64,000 bases of DNA, taken from Pseudarthrobacter sp. Fe7. Its GTDB lineage: Bacteria; Actinomycetota; Actinomycetes; Actinomycetales; Micrococcaceae. Below, piece after piece: positions 50,619 to 60,012 of this stretch (positions are counted from its first letter, which is position 1; each line of letters opens with the position of its first letter). Made by a program: the position numbers and the translations under genes. The notes beneath the pieces are model-generated. The model had not been told where the DNA came from and did no database searches. It saw nothing but the letters and a program-made list of their open reading frames with translations. The stretch is taken from the NCBI GenBank assembly GCA_024372495.1, contig CP099977.1:434001-498000 (forward strand). Direction: 5' to 3'.

Positions 50619-51380
50619 GTGGAGAAGACAGCACGGGCTGGCTTGGAGCGCGTCACGCGGCCGCGGCTCTATGAGCAGCTGGTGGAACAGATCCTTGCCT
50701 ATATCGAGTCCGCCCAACTCCGCCCCGGCGACCTCCTGCCGGCGGAGCGGGACCTTGCGGAGCGGCTGGGAGTTTCCCGCGCCACCCTGGCGCAGGCGCT
50801 GGTAGCCCTGGAAGTGCTTGGCGTCATCGACGTGCAGCACGGTACCGGCGCGGTCCTGGCCCGACGGCCCAGCGTGGCGTCAGTGGTCAAGGGCCTGCGG
50901 GAACACCAGAGCCGGCTGCCGGAAATTGTGGAAGCCCGAAGCACCCTGGAAGTCAAACTTGCCACCCTCGCAGCCGAACGCCGTACCGACCAGGACCTCT
51001 CCGCCATCGAGCATGCCCTGGATGTCATGGCCAAGGAAATCGACGGCGGCGACCGCGGTGCGCATGGCGACGAACTGTTCCATGAGGCCATCACCGCCGC
51101 CGCACACTCCTCGGTACTGGCCCAGCTGATGGCGTTCATCGCCGAAATGATCCTGGAAACCCGGATGGAGTCCCTGGGCCAGCCCGGACGGCCGGAGCAG
51201 TCCCTGGCGTCGCACCGGAAGATCGCAGACGCCGTCCGCGCGCAGGACGGTGACGCCGCGGCGAAGGCCATGCTGGCGCACATCGAACTGGTCTCCGACG
51301 TGGAGCCTGCTCCGCTAGCAGCCGATCCGCTCCGCGGAGACAACGCCTCGTCTTCCGGACTAGAAAGTACCGGTATTTGA
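50619..51380 (+). CDS. GntR (FadR subfamily) transcriptional regulator
   Basis: 253 residues. The N-terminal winged helix is typical: LYEQLVEQILAYIESAQLRPGDLLPAERDLAERLGVSRATLAQAL. The C-terminal all-helical FCD-type domain has the metal/acid-binding His positions (DELFHEAITAAAHSS; SLASHRKIADAV). GTG 50619 follows AAGGGAGGG. Probably represses the divergent dicarboxylate operon. The last 21 bases overlap the convergent DUF4190 gene. Confidence 0.9.
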   Translation: MEKTARAGLERVTRPRLYEQLVEQILAYIESAQLRPGDLLPAERDLAERLGVSRATLAQALVALEVLGVIDVQHGTGAVLARRPSVASVVKGLREHQSRLPEIVEARSTLEVKLATLAAERRTDQDLSAIEHALDVMAKEIDGGDRGAHGDELFHEAITAAAHSSVLAQLMAFIAEMILETRMESLGQPGRPEQSLASHRKIADAVRAQDGDAAAKAMLAHIELVSDVEPAPLAADPLRGDNASSSGLESTGI

Positions 51381-51794
51381 CCCGCCGGTGCCGGCGACTG
51401 CCAGGCCGATGACGAACAGCACCCAAAGGGCCCCGTACCCCAGCAGGCAAAGGTAGCCCAGCACCAGGCCGGTGATGGACATCCCCTTGCCGGAGGGTTC
51501 GCGGCGCAGGGCCAGGTGGCCGGTGATGATGGCGGCGAACTGGGGAAGCAGCAGCCAGCCCATGATCACCGAGGCGATGCCGCAGACCATGCTGGCGATG
51601 CTCAGCTGCCTGGGTTCGACCGTCCCGCCGTAGTAGGACGGCTGGCCCACGTACTGGGGCTGGGCATACTGGGGCTGGCCCGAGGCCGCCCCTTGCCCGG
51701 GCTGCGCAGGCGGCTGGTACCCGGGCCACGGCGAACCGTTGTACTGGTTTTCGGGACGCTGGTAATCGGGCCCCTGGGACGGCTGGTTGCTCAT
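51360..51794 (-). CDS. DUF4190 membrane protein (144 aa)
   Basis: A Gln/Pro/Tyr-rich disordered N-terminal half (about 60 residues, PQYAQPQYVGQPSYYGG) precedes two membrane helices of DUF4190 (LSIASMVCGIASVIMGWLLLPQFAAIITGHLAL; LVLGYLCLLGYGALWVLFVIGLAV). Function unknown. It converges on gntR. Confidence 0.8.
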   Translation of the reverse strand: MSNQPSQGPDYQRPENQYNGSPWPGYQPPAQPGQGAASGQPQYAQPQYVGQPSYYGGTVEPRQLSIASMVCGIASVIMGWLLLPQFAAIITGHLALRREPSGKGMSITGLVLGYLCLLGYGALWVLFVIGLAVAGTGGSNTGTF

Positions 51795-51828
51795 GATTTC
51801 TCCCCTGTGAATCTGGCTACAGCCTACT

Positions 51829-52425
51829 TCAGTGCAGGACCAGGCGGATGGCCAGGAACACCATCAGGACGCCGATGGACGCATCAATCCACCGCCAGGT
51901 GCGCGGGCTGCTGAGCACTCCCGCCAGGGCCCTGGCCCCGTACCCCAGGCCGGTGAACCAGAGCACGCTTCCGGCCACGGCACCGGCGGCGAATATCCAG
52001 CGCAGGTAAGGGCCCTGCTGGTTGGCAAGGCTCCCCAGGAGCAGCACGGTGTCCAGGTAGACATGTGGATTGAGGAAGGTCAGGGCCGCCGTCGTGGCAA
52101 TTACCGAGTTCTTGGACCTGGACTCCTGCGCCGCCAGTGCTGAAGGCCTCGCCGCCGCCAGGAAGGACCGCGCAGCAAACCACAGCAGGTAGGCGGCACC
52201 AGCCCAGCCCAAGACTTCCAGCACCTCCGGGACACGGGTGACCAGCGCCCCGATGCCCGCCGTTCCGCCCACGATCAGCAGGGCATCCCCGGCCATGCAG
52301 ACAGCCACCACCGCACCAATATGCTCCCCGCGGATGCCTTGGCGCAGCACGAAGGCGTTCTGGGCGCCGATCGCCACGATCAGTGCCAGCCCGGTCAGCA
52401 TTCCCGTTATTCCTGCGGTCCACAT
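51829..52425 (-). CDS. LysE/ArgO family amino-acid exporter
   Basis: 198 residues, about 6 helices. AIGAQNAFVLRQG is the family signature, and TFLNPHVYLDTVLLLGS is typical. Exports Lys/Arg. TACGGT lies 7 bases before ATG 52425 (leaderless). Divergent from the LysG-type regulator, the standard pairing. Confidence 0.92.
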   Translation of the reverse strand: MWTAGITGMLTGLALIVAIGAQNAFVLRQGIRGEHIGAVVAVCMAGDALLIVGGTAGIGALVTRVPEVLEVLGWAGAAYLLWFAARSFLAAARPSALAAQESRSKNSVIATTAALTFLNPHVYLDTVLLLGSLANQQGPYLRWIFAAGAVAGSVLWFTGLGYGARALAGVLSSPRTWRWIDASIGVLMVFLAIRLVLH

Positions 52426-52432
52426 AGCAATG

Positions 52433-52438
52433 ACCGTA
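52433..52438 (-). promoter_or_regulatory. -10 box of lysE
   Basis: TACGGT on the minus strand, 7 bases before the start codon, no ribosome site. Confidence 0.55.
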
Positions 52439-52484
52439 GGTTCCGCACAGCAATGTAGGCAAATAAATGATTCTGTCGCTTCAT

Positions 52485-52490
52485 TAGAAT
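52485..52490 (+). promoter_or_regulatory. -10 box of the LysG-type regulator gene
   Basis: TAGAAT exactly 6 bases before ATG 52497, leaderless. Confidence 0.65.
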
Positions 52491-52496
52491 AGCTTC

Positions 52497-53422
52497 ATGA
52501 ACCTTGAGCACCTGAAGGCCCTCGTCGCCGTTGTTGACGAGGGAACATTCGAGGCGGCGGCGGACCGGCTCCGCATCACCCCGTCGGCTGTCAGCCAGCG
52601 GATCAAGGCGCTGGAAGCATCCGTGGGCCAGGTCCTGGTGCGCCGCCGCCTGCCCTGCACCGCTACCGGCGCCGGTGCGCTGCTGCTCCGGATGGCCCGC
52701 CAGGTGCAGGTGCTGGAGGCCGAGACGTCGGCGGCACTGGGAGGGGGATGGTCCGCGCGGGCGCACCTTCCGGTGGCAGTCAACGCGGATTCGCTGGCCA
52801 CCTGGTTTGTCCCGGTCCTGCACCAGGCCGCCGGCTGGGAGGACTCGGCCCTGGACCTGCACGTGGAGGACCAGGGCTACAGCAGCCGCTGCTCCGCGAC
52901 GGCGAAGTAATGGGCGCTGTGACCTCGGACCCCGTACCCGTGAGTGGATGCAAGGTGGAACTGTTGGGTTCCATGCGGTACATCCCGGTGGCCACCCCCG
53001 GGCTGCACCACCGCTTCTCAGCCGCCGGCAGCGTGGACTGGGCGGCCATGCCGGTGCTGAACTTCAACATGAAGGACACCCTGCAGCAGCAGCTTCTTGC
53101 CGCGAAGGGCGTACGGCAGCTTCCGCCCACTCACACCGTGCCTTCTTCGCAGGGGTTCCTCGCTGCAGTCCACGCCGGCCTGGGCTGGGGAATGATCCCG
53201 GAGCTCCAGCTCACGGCCGAGGTGGCCGACGGCGAACTCGTCAGGCTGGACGAGGACGCGCACCAGGACGTGGCGCTCTACTGGCAGGCCTGGACCCTGG
53301 ATTCGGAGCGGCTCACGCGGATCAGCGCCGCCGTCCGGTCGGCCGCCGGAGGGCGGCTGCGTCCCGGAGACGGCCGGGAGGCTAACGGACCAAGTAGGGC
53401 AGGATATAGACGGCAAAAATGA
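52497..53422 (+). CDS. LysG/ArgP-type LysR regulator (one frameshift)
   Basis: The N-terminal helix-turn-helix is LEHLKALVAVVDEGTFEAAADRLRITPSAVSQRIKALE. The effector domain (VAVNADSLATWFVPVL; SSQGFLAAVHAGLGWGMIPELQ) matches LysG/ArgP, which senses Lys/Arg and activates the exporter. The frame breaks near 52893-52896, where a CC pair has lost a base (expected SSRLLRDGEVMGAVTSDP). The 3' end overlaps the convergent NERD gene by about 40 bases; the true stop could be slightly earlier. Confidence 0.88.
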
Positions 53423-54326
53423 CGAAGGCGGCGAGGACGGCCAGCTTTCCTCCGCTGGTACCCCCGTGCTGCTGCGCCTTGGCGTTCCGGCCATGGCGCC
53501 CCGATGCGACCGGCGCACCCGCCCGCGGTCCTGCGTGCGTTCCCTTTGGGGGCAGCGCCCGGCCCGCGGGATGCCGCGCTACACTCCCGGCCCTGTCCGC
53601 TTCCTCGGCAGAACCGCGTTTGCCTCCCGGGAACGCTGCGGGTTTACCTCCCGGGTTTGCCGTGGGTCTGGCAGGCGGCAAAGCCCCCGCCGGGCGCACC
53701 ACGGTTCCCGGGTGCACGTTGCGCAGCGCCGTGATGCCGGGTTCCTGCTCATGTGTGAGCTGCCGGCCCAGCTGCTCGTACAGCCCCACCACCGCCTGCT
53801 GGTCCAGCACCGCCGGGAGCGCCTCGATGGCCCCCACCAGCCGTTGCGAACCCGCCACGGCGACGTCCGAATCAGTCACCCCGAAAAGGTCCGGCTGCGC
53901 AGCCATGCAGATGAGCGGACGCACCAGCCTGCGGTGCGGCGGAGACAGCACCGACGCGACGGCAGCACACTGGGCGAGGGCACCCTCCACCGCCTGGGTC
54001 CGTGCGTAGCGGCCCTGCCACAGCACGCCGGACGCCACCCGCACTTCGCCGGTCCAGTCCTTCGAATCCACCACCACCACGCCGCCGGGGCCCACCACGA
54101 CGTGGTCCAGGTTCGCTTTGGGCCTGCCCGGCCAATGGACATCGTGGAGCACGTACCAGCCGCGCGGAACGAGTTCGCTGAGTTTGTCGGCCACCAGCCG
54201 CTCCCCCACCGCGCCGGCGTCCCACGCCCTGCTGGAGTGTTCGGCCTGGTCCAACCGGCGCTTCAGCCGCGCAACCCGCTCGGCAGCAAGCCTGGACTGC
54301 TCCGCTGCCCCGTCTCCTGCCCCCAT
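53382..54326 (-). CDS. NERD (nuclease-related) domain protein with C-terminal membrane anchor
   Basis: 314 residues. A short helical lead (LAAERVARLKRRLDQAEHSSRAWDAGAVGE) precedes the NERD domain: NLDHVVVGPGGVVVVDSKDWTGEV has the Asp...Asp-x-Lys of a PD-(D/E)XK fold. Then a long Pro/Gly/Arg-rich linker and a terminal helix (LAVLAAFVIFAVYILPYLV). Function is unsettled. Confidence 0.82.
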   Translation of the reverse strand: MGAGDGAAEQSRLAAERVARLKRRLDQAEHSSRAWDAGAVGERLVADKLSELVPRGWYVLHDVHWPGRPKANLDHVVVGPGGVVVVDSKDWTGEVRVASGVLWQGRYARTQAVEGALAQCAAVASVLSPPHRRLVRPLICMAAQPDLFGVTDSDVAVAGSQRLVGAIEALPAVLDQQAVVGLYEQLGRQLTHEQEPGITALRNVHPGTVVRPAGALPPARPTANPGGKPAAFPGGKRGSAEEADRAGSVARHPAGRALPPKGTHAGPRAGAPVASGRHGRNAKAQQHGGTSGGKLAVLAAFVIFAVYILPYLVR

Positions 54327-54353
54327 TGGACGTCCCCGTTTCCTTGCCGGACA

Positions 54354-54381
54354 GGACGACGGCGGCGGGCCGCCGTCGTCC
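54354..54381. repeat. 13-bp perfect hairpin upstream of the NERD gene
   Basis: GGACGACGGCGGC and its complement, 2-base loop, about 28 bases before the NERD start; in the divergent gap with pgm. On the plus strand it is followed by T-rich sequence. Confidence 0.5.
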
Positions 54382-54567
54382 GTTCCTTTCGCTTGTTTGC
54401 ATGGAATTTTCTTGAAATTAGCAGGGCATGGAAGGGCCGGTATATAGGTACTTTCGCGGCCCTGTACTCAGGTGGACTACTTGGTTGGCGTCCGTCACGG
54501 CAGGTCACAGGGTCCGGATTTTGGGCGGGTCGTTTTGACTCCTGCCAGCTTCTGGCATGCTGGAGCC

Positions 54568-56219
54568 ATGGCTAGCCGCGCGGGTACAGTTGCCCAACCC
54601 CAGGACCTTGTTGACATCACTGCGCTCCTTGACGCGTATTACGACATCGCACCGGATCTCAGTGACCCTGGCCAGCGTGTGGTGTTCGGGACATCCGGGC
54701 ACCGGGGGTCCAGCCTCAAGGCGTCGTTCAATGAGCAGCACATCGTGGCCATCACCCAGGCCATCGTGGAATACCGGGCAGCCCAGGGCGTCACCGGGCC
54801 CCTGTTCCTGGCCAAGGACACCCACGCCTTGAGCGAGCCGGCGCAGAACTCCGCCCTCGAGGTGCTCGCCGCCAACGGCGTCCAGGTCCTCGTCGACGCC
54901 CGCCATGGCTACACCCCCACCCCGGCCCTGAGCCACGCCATCCTCACTTACAACCGCAAGGCAGCGCCGGGAGCGCCGCAGGCTGACGGCATCGTGGTCA
55001 CCCCCAGCCACAACCCGCCGGCCGACGGCGGCTTCAAGTACAACCCCGCACGGCGGCCCCGCAGACTCCGACGCCACCGGCTGGATCGCCAACCGCGCCA
55101 ACGAACTGCTGGAAGACGGCCTGCGCGGCGTCAAGCGCATCCCGCTGGCCGATGCCCAGGCCGCAGACACCACCGGCAAGTTCGATTTCCCCTCCAGCTA
55201 CGTTGACGACCTTCCGTCCGTGCTGAACCTGGACGCCATCCGCGACGCCAAGGTCCGCATCGGTGCCGACCCCATGGGCGGCGCCTCCGTGGACTACTGG
55301 GGCGAGATCGCCGAACGCCACCACCTGGACCTCACCGTGGTGAACCCCACCGTGGACCCGCAGTGGGCGTTCATGACGCTGGACTGGGACGAGAAGATCC
55401 GGATGGACTGCTCGTCGCCGTCGGCCATGGCCTCGCTGATCCAACGGATGTCCGCCGCCGGTTCCGCCTTTGATGTGGCCACCGGCAACGACGCCGACGC
55501 GGACCGGCACGGCATCGTCACCCCCGACGGCGGCCTGATGAACCCCAACCACTACCTGGCTGTCGCCATCGACTACCTCTACCGCAACCGCAGCGGCTGG
55601 AACCCGGCCTCGGTGGTGGGCAAGACCCTGGTGTCCTCCTCCATCATCGACCGCGTGGCGCAGAGCCTGGGCCGGAAGCTCGTTGAGGTGCCGGTTGGCT
55701 TCAAGTGGTTCGTCCCCGGCCTGCTCTCCGGTGAAGGTGCGTTCGGCGGCGAGGAATCCGCAGGCGCGTCCTTCAACAAGCTGGACGGCAGCGTGTGGAC
55801 CACTGACAAGGACGGCATCCTGCTGGCCCTGCTGGCGTCCGAGATCACCGCGGTCACTGGCAAGTCCCCGTCGCAGCTGTACAAGGGGCTGACGGACCAG
55901 TTCGGCGCCCCGGTCTATGCGCGGATCGACGCCGCGGCCACGCGTGAGCAGAAGGCGAAGCTGGGCAAGCTTTCCGCGGCGGACGTGACGGCCACCGAGC
56001 CTGGCGGGCGAGACCATCACCGCCAAGCTCACCGAGGCCCCCGGCAACGGCGCCCCTATCGGCGGCCTGAAAGTGGTCACCGAGAACGCCTGGTTTGCCG
56101 CGCGTCCGTCCGGCACCGAGGACGTGTACAAGATCTACGCCGAGTCCTTCAAGGGCGAGGAGCACCTGAAGCAGGTGCAGGCCGAGGCCAAGGCACTGGT
56201 GGACGGCGTCATCGCCTAG
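54568..56219 (+). CDS. pgm: Alpha-D-glucose phosphomutase (two frameshifts)
   Basis: Interconverts glucose 1- and 6-phosphate. Close to E. coli Pgm throughout: [13 protein letters not shown] (phospho-Ser region), [47 protein letters not shown] (metal loop), [22 protein letters not shown]. Breaks: near 55045 two bases are missing (expected [16 protein letters not shown]), and at 55998-56002 expected GAGCTG reads GAGCCTG (expected [14 protein letters not shown]). ATG 54568 follows TGGAG. The stop overlaps the convergent 2H phosphoesterase by 11 bases. Confidence 0.95.
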
Positions 56220-56718
56220 AGTCCACCCCGAGGCTCCACAGCCGGAGGACGTGCCTGACGCTGTGGTCCCCGCCCGGAGCCATGTCCACCAGGGCGACGC
56301 GGTCAAGTACGACGGCGTCGCCCTGGTTCAGGCGCTTGTCCCCGTGGTGCGACACGTGCGGGCGGTAGGCGGACAGTGTGTGGGCTGGCGTGAGGATCCG
56401 CCCATGCACGGCTGTGACGGCCTGGACGAATGCCTCGTGCAGCGTTTGCAGGACCGGGTGCGGGGCAATGAGGCTGACGGGCACCGAACCGTTCCGGCCA
56501 AAGGCCGCGTCCTCCCCCACCGCCAGCGCGGCTCCAAGCGCTGCCGCGGCCGGTGCTTCCGCCAGCCCGGCAAGGCGTTCGGCGGCGTCGGCACTGTCCG
56601 TACTGGCGGCGTCGAACCTTACAAGCGTGATGTGCAGCGGCCAGTCCGTCCGCGGGAAAACCTGACCCTCAGCCACCGGCTCGACGAACACCACGAAAAT
56701 CAGGTTCCGCATCGGCAT
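56209..56718 (-). CDS. 2H phosphoesterase (LigT / 2'-5' RNA ligase-like) protein
   Basis: About 169 residues. The two HxT/S-type motifs are [10 protein letters not shown] and [10 protein letters not shown], giving the paired catalytic histidines of 2H enzymes that cut 2',3'-cyclic or 2'-5' phosphodiesters. ATG 56718 ([11 protein letters not shown]) gives the usual length; the frame is open further upstream without a ribosome site. Confidence 0.82.
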   Translation of the reverse strand: MPMRNLIFVVFVEPVAEGQVFPRTDWPLHITLVRFDAASTDSADAAERLAGLAEAPAAAALGAALAVGEDAAFGRNGSVPVSLIAPHPVLQTLHEAFVQAVTAVHGRILTPAHTLSAYRPHVSHHGDKRLNQGDAVVLDRVALVDMAPGGDHSVRHVLRLWSLGVDSRR

Positions 56719-56746
56719 AGCCACAGTCTCCCACCCGTCCCCCAGA

Positions 56747-56867
56747 CGCCCGCTCACTTTTGGCAATGAACGTTCAAACGCCCGCTCATCTCTGACAGTT
56801 AAACAAAAAACGCCCGCTCACCACAGTGAGCAGGCGTTGTTGGAAGACCGGCAAAAGTGAGCGGGCG
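56747..56867. repeat. CGCCCGCTCA direct repeats at 32-base spacing plus an inverted copy
   Basis: Direct copies begin at 56747, 56779 and 56811. An inverted copy, TGAGCGGGCG, is at 56858-56867, preceded by CAAAAG, which mirrors CTTTTG after the first copy. The third copy forms a hairpin with GTGAGCAGGCG. It can end transcription in either direction between convergent genes. Confidence 0.7.
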
Positions 56868-56890
56868 CCCGGTGTTTTTGAGCGGTGGTG

Positions 56891-57496
56891 TTAGACGGTG
56901 CGGACGGCCTCGCCGTAGGAGTACTTGGGCTTTGCCTCGCCCCAGGCTTCTTCACCGGGCTGGCCAATGTTGACCACCAGGAAGCTCTTCTGGTCGCCGG
57001 CCGGGAAGAAGGCGGCGTCAATCGCATCGAAGTCGGCGCCGGTCATGGGGCCGGCTGCGAAACCGAGCGAGCGGACGGCCAGGATGAAGTAACCGGCCTG
57101 CAGGTGGGCATTGTTGTTGCCCGTGGCGGCCGCGAGTGCGGGGTCGGCGTCGTACATGGCCTTGGGGGCGTTGTAGCCGGGGAGGAAGTTGTCCCACTTG
57201 CCGGCCCAGTCAGTGTCGTAGCTGAGGATGGCCACGAGCGGGGCCGAGGCGGTCTTGGCCTGGTTGCCGCGGGACAACGCGTCCACCAGGGTGGCCCGCG
57301 CCTCTGCTGAGCGGACGTAGGTGACGCGCAGCGGCTGGGAGTTGAAGGCGGTGGGGCCGAACTTGGTGAGCTCATAGATGGCCTGGGCCTGCTCCTCGGT
57401 CACCTCGCCGGTGAAGGAGTTGGCGGTGCGGGCCTGCGCGAAAATGGCGTCCACGGCTGCCGAATCGACAACCGCTTCTTCGTGGGCAATGGTCAT
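56891..57496 (-). CDS. Nitroreductase-family protein, RutE/malonic semialdehyde reductase-like
   Basis: 201 residues, FMN fold. ELTKFGPTAFNSQPLRVTYVRS is the RutE/HadB signature; MTGADFDAIDAAFF and NIGQPGEEAWGEAKPKYSY follow. Proposed to reduce malonic semialdehyde, an end product of the Rut uracil pathway. Divergent from the uracil permease. Confidence 0.85.
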   Translation of the reverse strand: MTIAHEEAVVDSAAVDAIFAQARTANSFTGEVTEEQAQAIYELTKFGPTAFNSQPLRVTYVRSAEARATLVDALSRGNQAKTASAPLVAILSYDTDWAGKWDNFLPGYNAPKAMYDADPALAAATGNNNAHLQAGYFILAVRSLGFAAGPMTGADFDAIDAAFFPAGDQKSFLVVNIGQPGEEAWGEAKPKYSYGEAVRTV

Positions 57497-57698
57497 TGGC
57501 GTACCTTTCGCTGCGGGCCACCCGCCTGCCGCGGTGGCCCCTGGTTGCTTTCCATAGTTGCAACTTCAACTGAACGCTGGCTCTTCCCACATCAGGGGTG
57601 ATCTTGGCCACAGCGGGCATGGGCGAAATACTTGGCGGTATTCTGGACCGAGTTGATCTTCGCCCACTCGCGGCACCCCCTGAAAGGCATTCCTTCCC

Positions 57699-59051
57699 AT
57701 GAGCATGCTCGGAATCAAATGGAAGCTGCACGGCAACGGCAAAACCATCAAGCCCGGCCAGGTGGTGGCCCCGGATGAGCGTTTGGCCTGGCCCCTGACC
57801 ATCGGCGTGGGCATGCAGCACGTGGTGGCCATGTTCGGCGCCACCTTCCTGGTGCCCATCATCACCGGAATGCCGCCCGCCACCACGCTGTTCTTCTCAG
57901 GCATCGGCACGCTGCTGTTCCTGGTGATCACCAAAGGCCGGGTGCCCAGCTACCTGGGCTCAAGCTTCGCGTTCATCGCCCCCATCACCGCCTCCCAGGC
58001 GCAGTTCGGCATCCCCGGCGCCCTGGGCGGCGTCGTCCTTGCCGGGACCACCCTTGCCCTGGTGGGTGCCGTGGTCCAGAAGTTCGGCGCCGGCTGGATC
58101 AACCGGCTGATGCCGCCCATCGTCACCGGCGCCATCGTGGCACTGATCGGCCTGAACCTGGCCCCCGCCGCCAAGCAGAACTTCGATGCCGCCCCCATCA
58201 CCGCCCTGGTCACGCTGGTCACCATCATCCTGGTCAGCGTCCTGTTCCGCGGGATCCTGGGGCGGCTCAGCATCCTGGTCGGCGTGGTGGTGGGCTACAC
58301 CGTGGCCATGCTCCGCGGCGAGGTGAAGTACGACAAGATGGACGCCGCGGCGTGGGTGGGCCTGCCGCACTTCCAGACCCCCGAGTTCCACATCGGCATC
58401 CTGGGGCTGTTCGTCCCGGTGGTCCTGGTGCTGGTGGCCGAGAACATCGGCCACGTGAAGTCTGTTGCGGCCATGACCGGGCAGAACCTCGACGGCGTCT
58501 CCGGCCGCGCGCTCATGGCCGACGGGGCCGCCACCATGCTGGCCGGTTTCGGCGGCGGCTCCGGCACCACCACCTACGCGGAAAACATCGGGGTCATGGC
58601 CGCCACCAAGGTGTATTCGACCGCGGCCTACTGGGTGGCAGGCATGTTCGCCGTCCTGCTGAGCTTCTCCCCCAAGTTCGGCGAGCTGATCGCCACCGTC
58701 CCGGCAGGCGTGCTGGGCGGCGCAGCCACCATGCTGTACGGCATGATCGGCATCCTGGGCGTGAAGATTTGGGTGCAGAACAAGGTCAACTTCTCCAACC
58801 CCGTCAACCTGACCACGGCCGCCGTGGCACTGATCATCGGCATCGCGGACTACACCTGGACCATCGGGGACCTGAAGTTCACCGGCATCGCCCTGGGTTC
58901 CGCTGCCGCGCTGGTGATTTACCACGGTATGAAGGCCATCGCGAAGGCGCGTGGGACGGTGGCTGAGCCGGAAACCGAGCAGGCCGGGCTGCCGCCGGCG
59001 GTCAAGGCCGCCATGAACGCCGCCGCGAAGCGGGGCCCGAAGAAGCGCTAA
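57699..59051 (+). CDS. Uracil-xanthine permease (NCS2 family)
   Basis: 450 residues, 14 helices. The N-terminal helix signature is AWPLTIGVGMQHVVAMFGATFLVPIITG. The helix-8/10 motifs are LVAENIGHVKSVAAMTGQNLD and ADGAATMLAGFGGGSGTTTYAENIGVMAATKV. The GSSFAFIAPI segment is typical. Imports uracil or a purine by proton symport. Basic Ala/Lys tail. ATG 57699. Confidence 0.92.
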   Translation: MSMLGIKWKLHGNGKTIKPGQVVAPDERLAWPLTIGVGMQHVVAMFGATFLVPIITGMPPATTLFFSGIGTLLFLVITKGRVPSYLGSSFAFIAPITASQAQFGIPGALGGVVLAGTTLALVGAVVQKFGAGWINRLMPPIVTGAIVALIGLNLAPAAKQNFDAAPITALVTLVTIILVSVLFRGILGRLSILVGVVVGYTVAMLRGEVKYDKMDAAAWVGLPHFQTPEFHIGILGLFVPVVLVLVAENIGHVKSVAAMTGQNLDGVSGRALMADGAATMLAGFGGGSGTTTYAENIGVMAATKVYSTAAYWVAGMFAVLLSFSPKFGELIATVPAGVLGGAATMLYGMIGILGVKIWVQNKVNFSNPVNLTTAAVALIIGIADYTWTIGDLKFTGIALGSAAALVIYHGMKAIAKARGTVAEPETEQAGLPPAVKAAMNAAAKRGPKKR

Positions 59052-59103
59052 GGCGGAACACCGGGAAGGGCAGATGCACCCCCTGCAGGGACGCCCGCAG
59101 GTC

Positions 59104-60012
59104 CTAGGCCGCCTGGCCCTCCGGTGCCGGACCGTCCGGGACTCCTGTGTGCAGGCCTGCAACGGGGTGGCCCGGCGGGAATGGGCCCGGACGGCCAAGG
59201 CCGAACACGGGCCCGGGCTGGGGCCGCTTCGCCGCCGGCTCGTCGCCGGCGTGGCGGGGAATCAGCTGCTTCAGCGCCCACGGCACGAAGTACTGCCGCG
59301 CCCAGACCAGATCCTCCGCCCGGGCTTGCGTCCACCCGTGGGCCGGCAGCGGGCGCGGCTGCGACGGCTTAAGCGCATGCGCCACGCCCAGGGCGTTCAG
59401 GGTGGCCACGGCCACGGAATGGTGCCCCACCGGGGACAGGTGCAGCCGGTCCGGATCCCACATGACCGCATGCTGAAGCTCCGGCAGGCACCACAGGTCC
59501 ACCATGATCGCGTGGTGACGCGCCCCGATCCTGTGCAGGTGCTCGTTGTAGATCGCCACGCGCCCGCGGATCTTTCCAAAGACAGGCGTGTTGCCCCAGT
59601 CCGGACCCGCGTAGAGCAGGACGGTGGCACCGGTAGCTGACAGGATGCCGACGGCGTCGTCGATCTTCTCCGCCAGCCTGTCCGGATCGCCGTGGCGGAA
59701 CACGATGTCGTTGCCGCCGCCGGACATGGCGATCAGGTCGGGTTTCAGTTCCAGGGCCGGCGCCAGCTGCCCGTCGAGGATCTGTTTCAGCAGCATGCCG
59801 CGGATCGCCAGGTTGGCGTAGGCGAAGTCCGGTTGCGTGTCGGCGAGTTCCTCGGCCACCCGGTCGGCCCAGCCCCGGAGCCCGCCAAGGCTGTTCGGCT
59901 CAGGGTCGCCAATTCCTTCGGTGTAGGAGTCCCCCAGGGCAACGAACCGGTGCCAGGGGTGCCTTTCCGGCCCGTCCGCGATGGAGCGCAACTCCTGCTT
60001 CTCGATGGTCAT
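59104..60012 (-). CDS. SGNH/GDSL hydrolase (302 aa)
   Basis: Block I FVALGDSYTEG (catalytic Ser near 30). Block III is SGGGNDI and block V is DRLHLSPVGHH with the Asp-His pair. No signal peptide, so a cytoplasmic esterase. A Pro/Gly-rich tail follows the core. ATG 60012 overlaps the stop of the GAF-ANTAR gene (ATGA). Confidence 0.88.
   Translation of the reverse strand: MTIEKQELRSIADGPERHPWHRFVALGDSYTEGIGDPEPNSLGGLRGWADRVAEELADTQPDFAYANLAIRGMLLKQILDGQLAPALELKPDLIAMSGGGNDIVFRHGDPDRLAEKIDDAVGILSATGATVLLYAGPDWGNTPVFGKIRGRVAIYNEHLHRIGARHHAIMVDLWCLPELQHAVMWDPDRLHLSPVGHHSVAVATLNALGVAHALKPSQPRPLPAHGWTQARAEDLVWARQYFVPWALKQLIPRHAGDEPAAKRPQPGPVFGLGRPGPFPPGHPVAGLHTGVPDGPAPEGQAA

Noticed and set aside
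56747..56867. CRISPR array
   Set aside because: The repeat is only 10 bases, there are three copies, and no cas gene is present.
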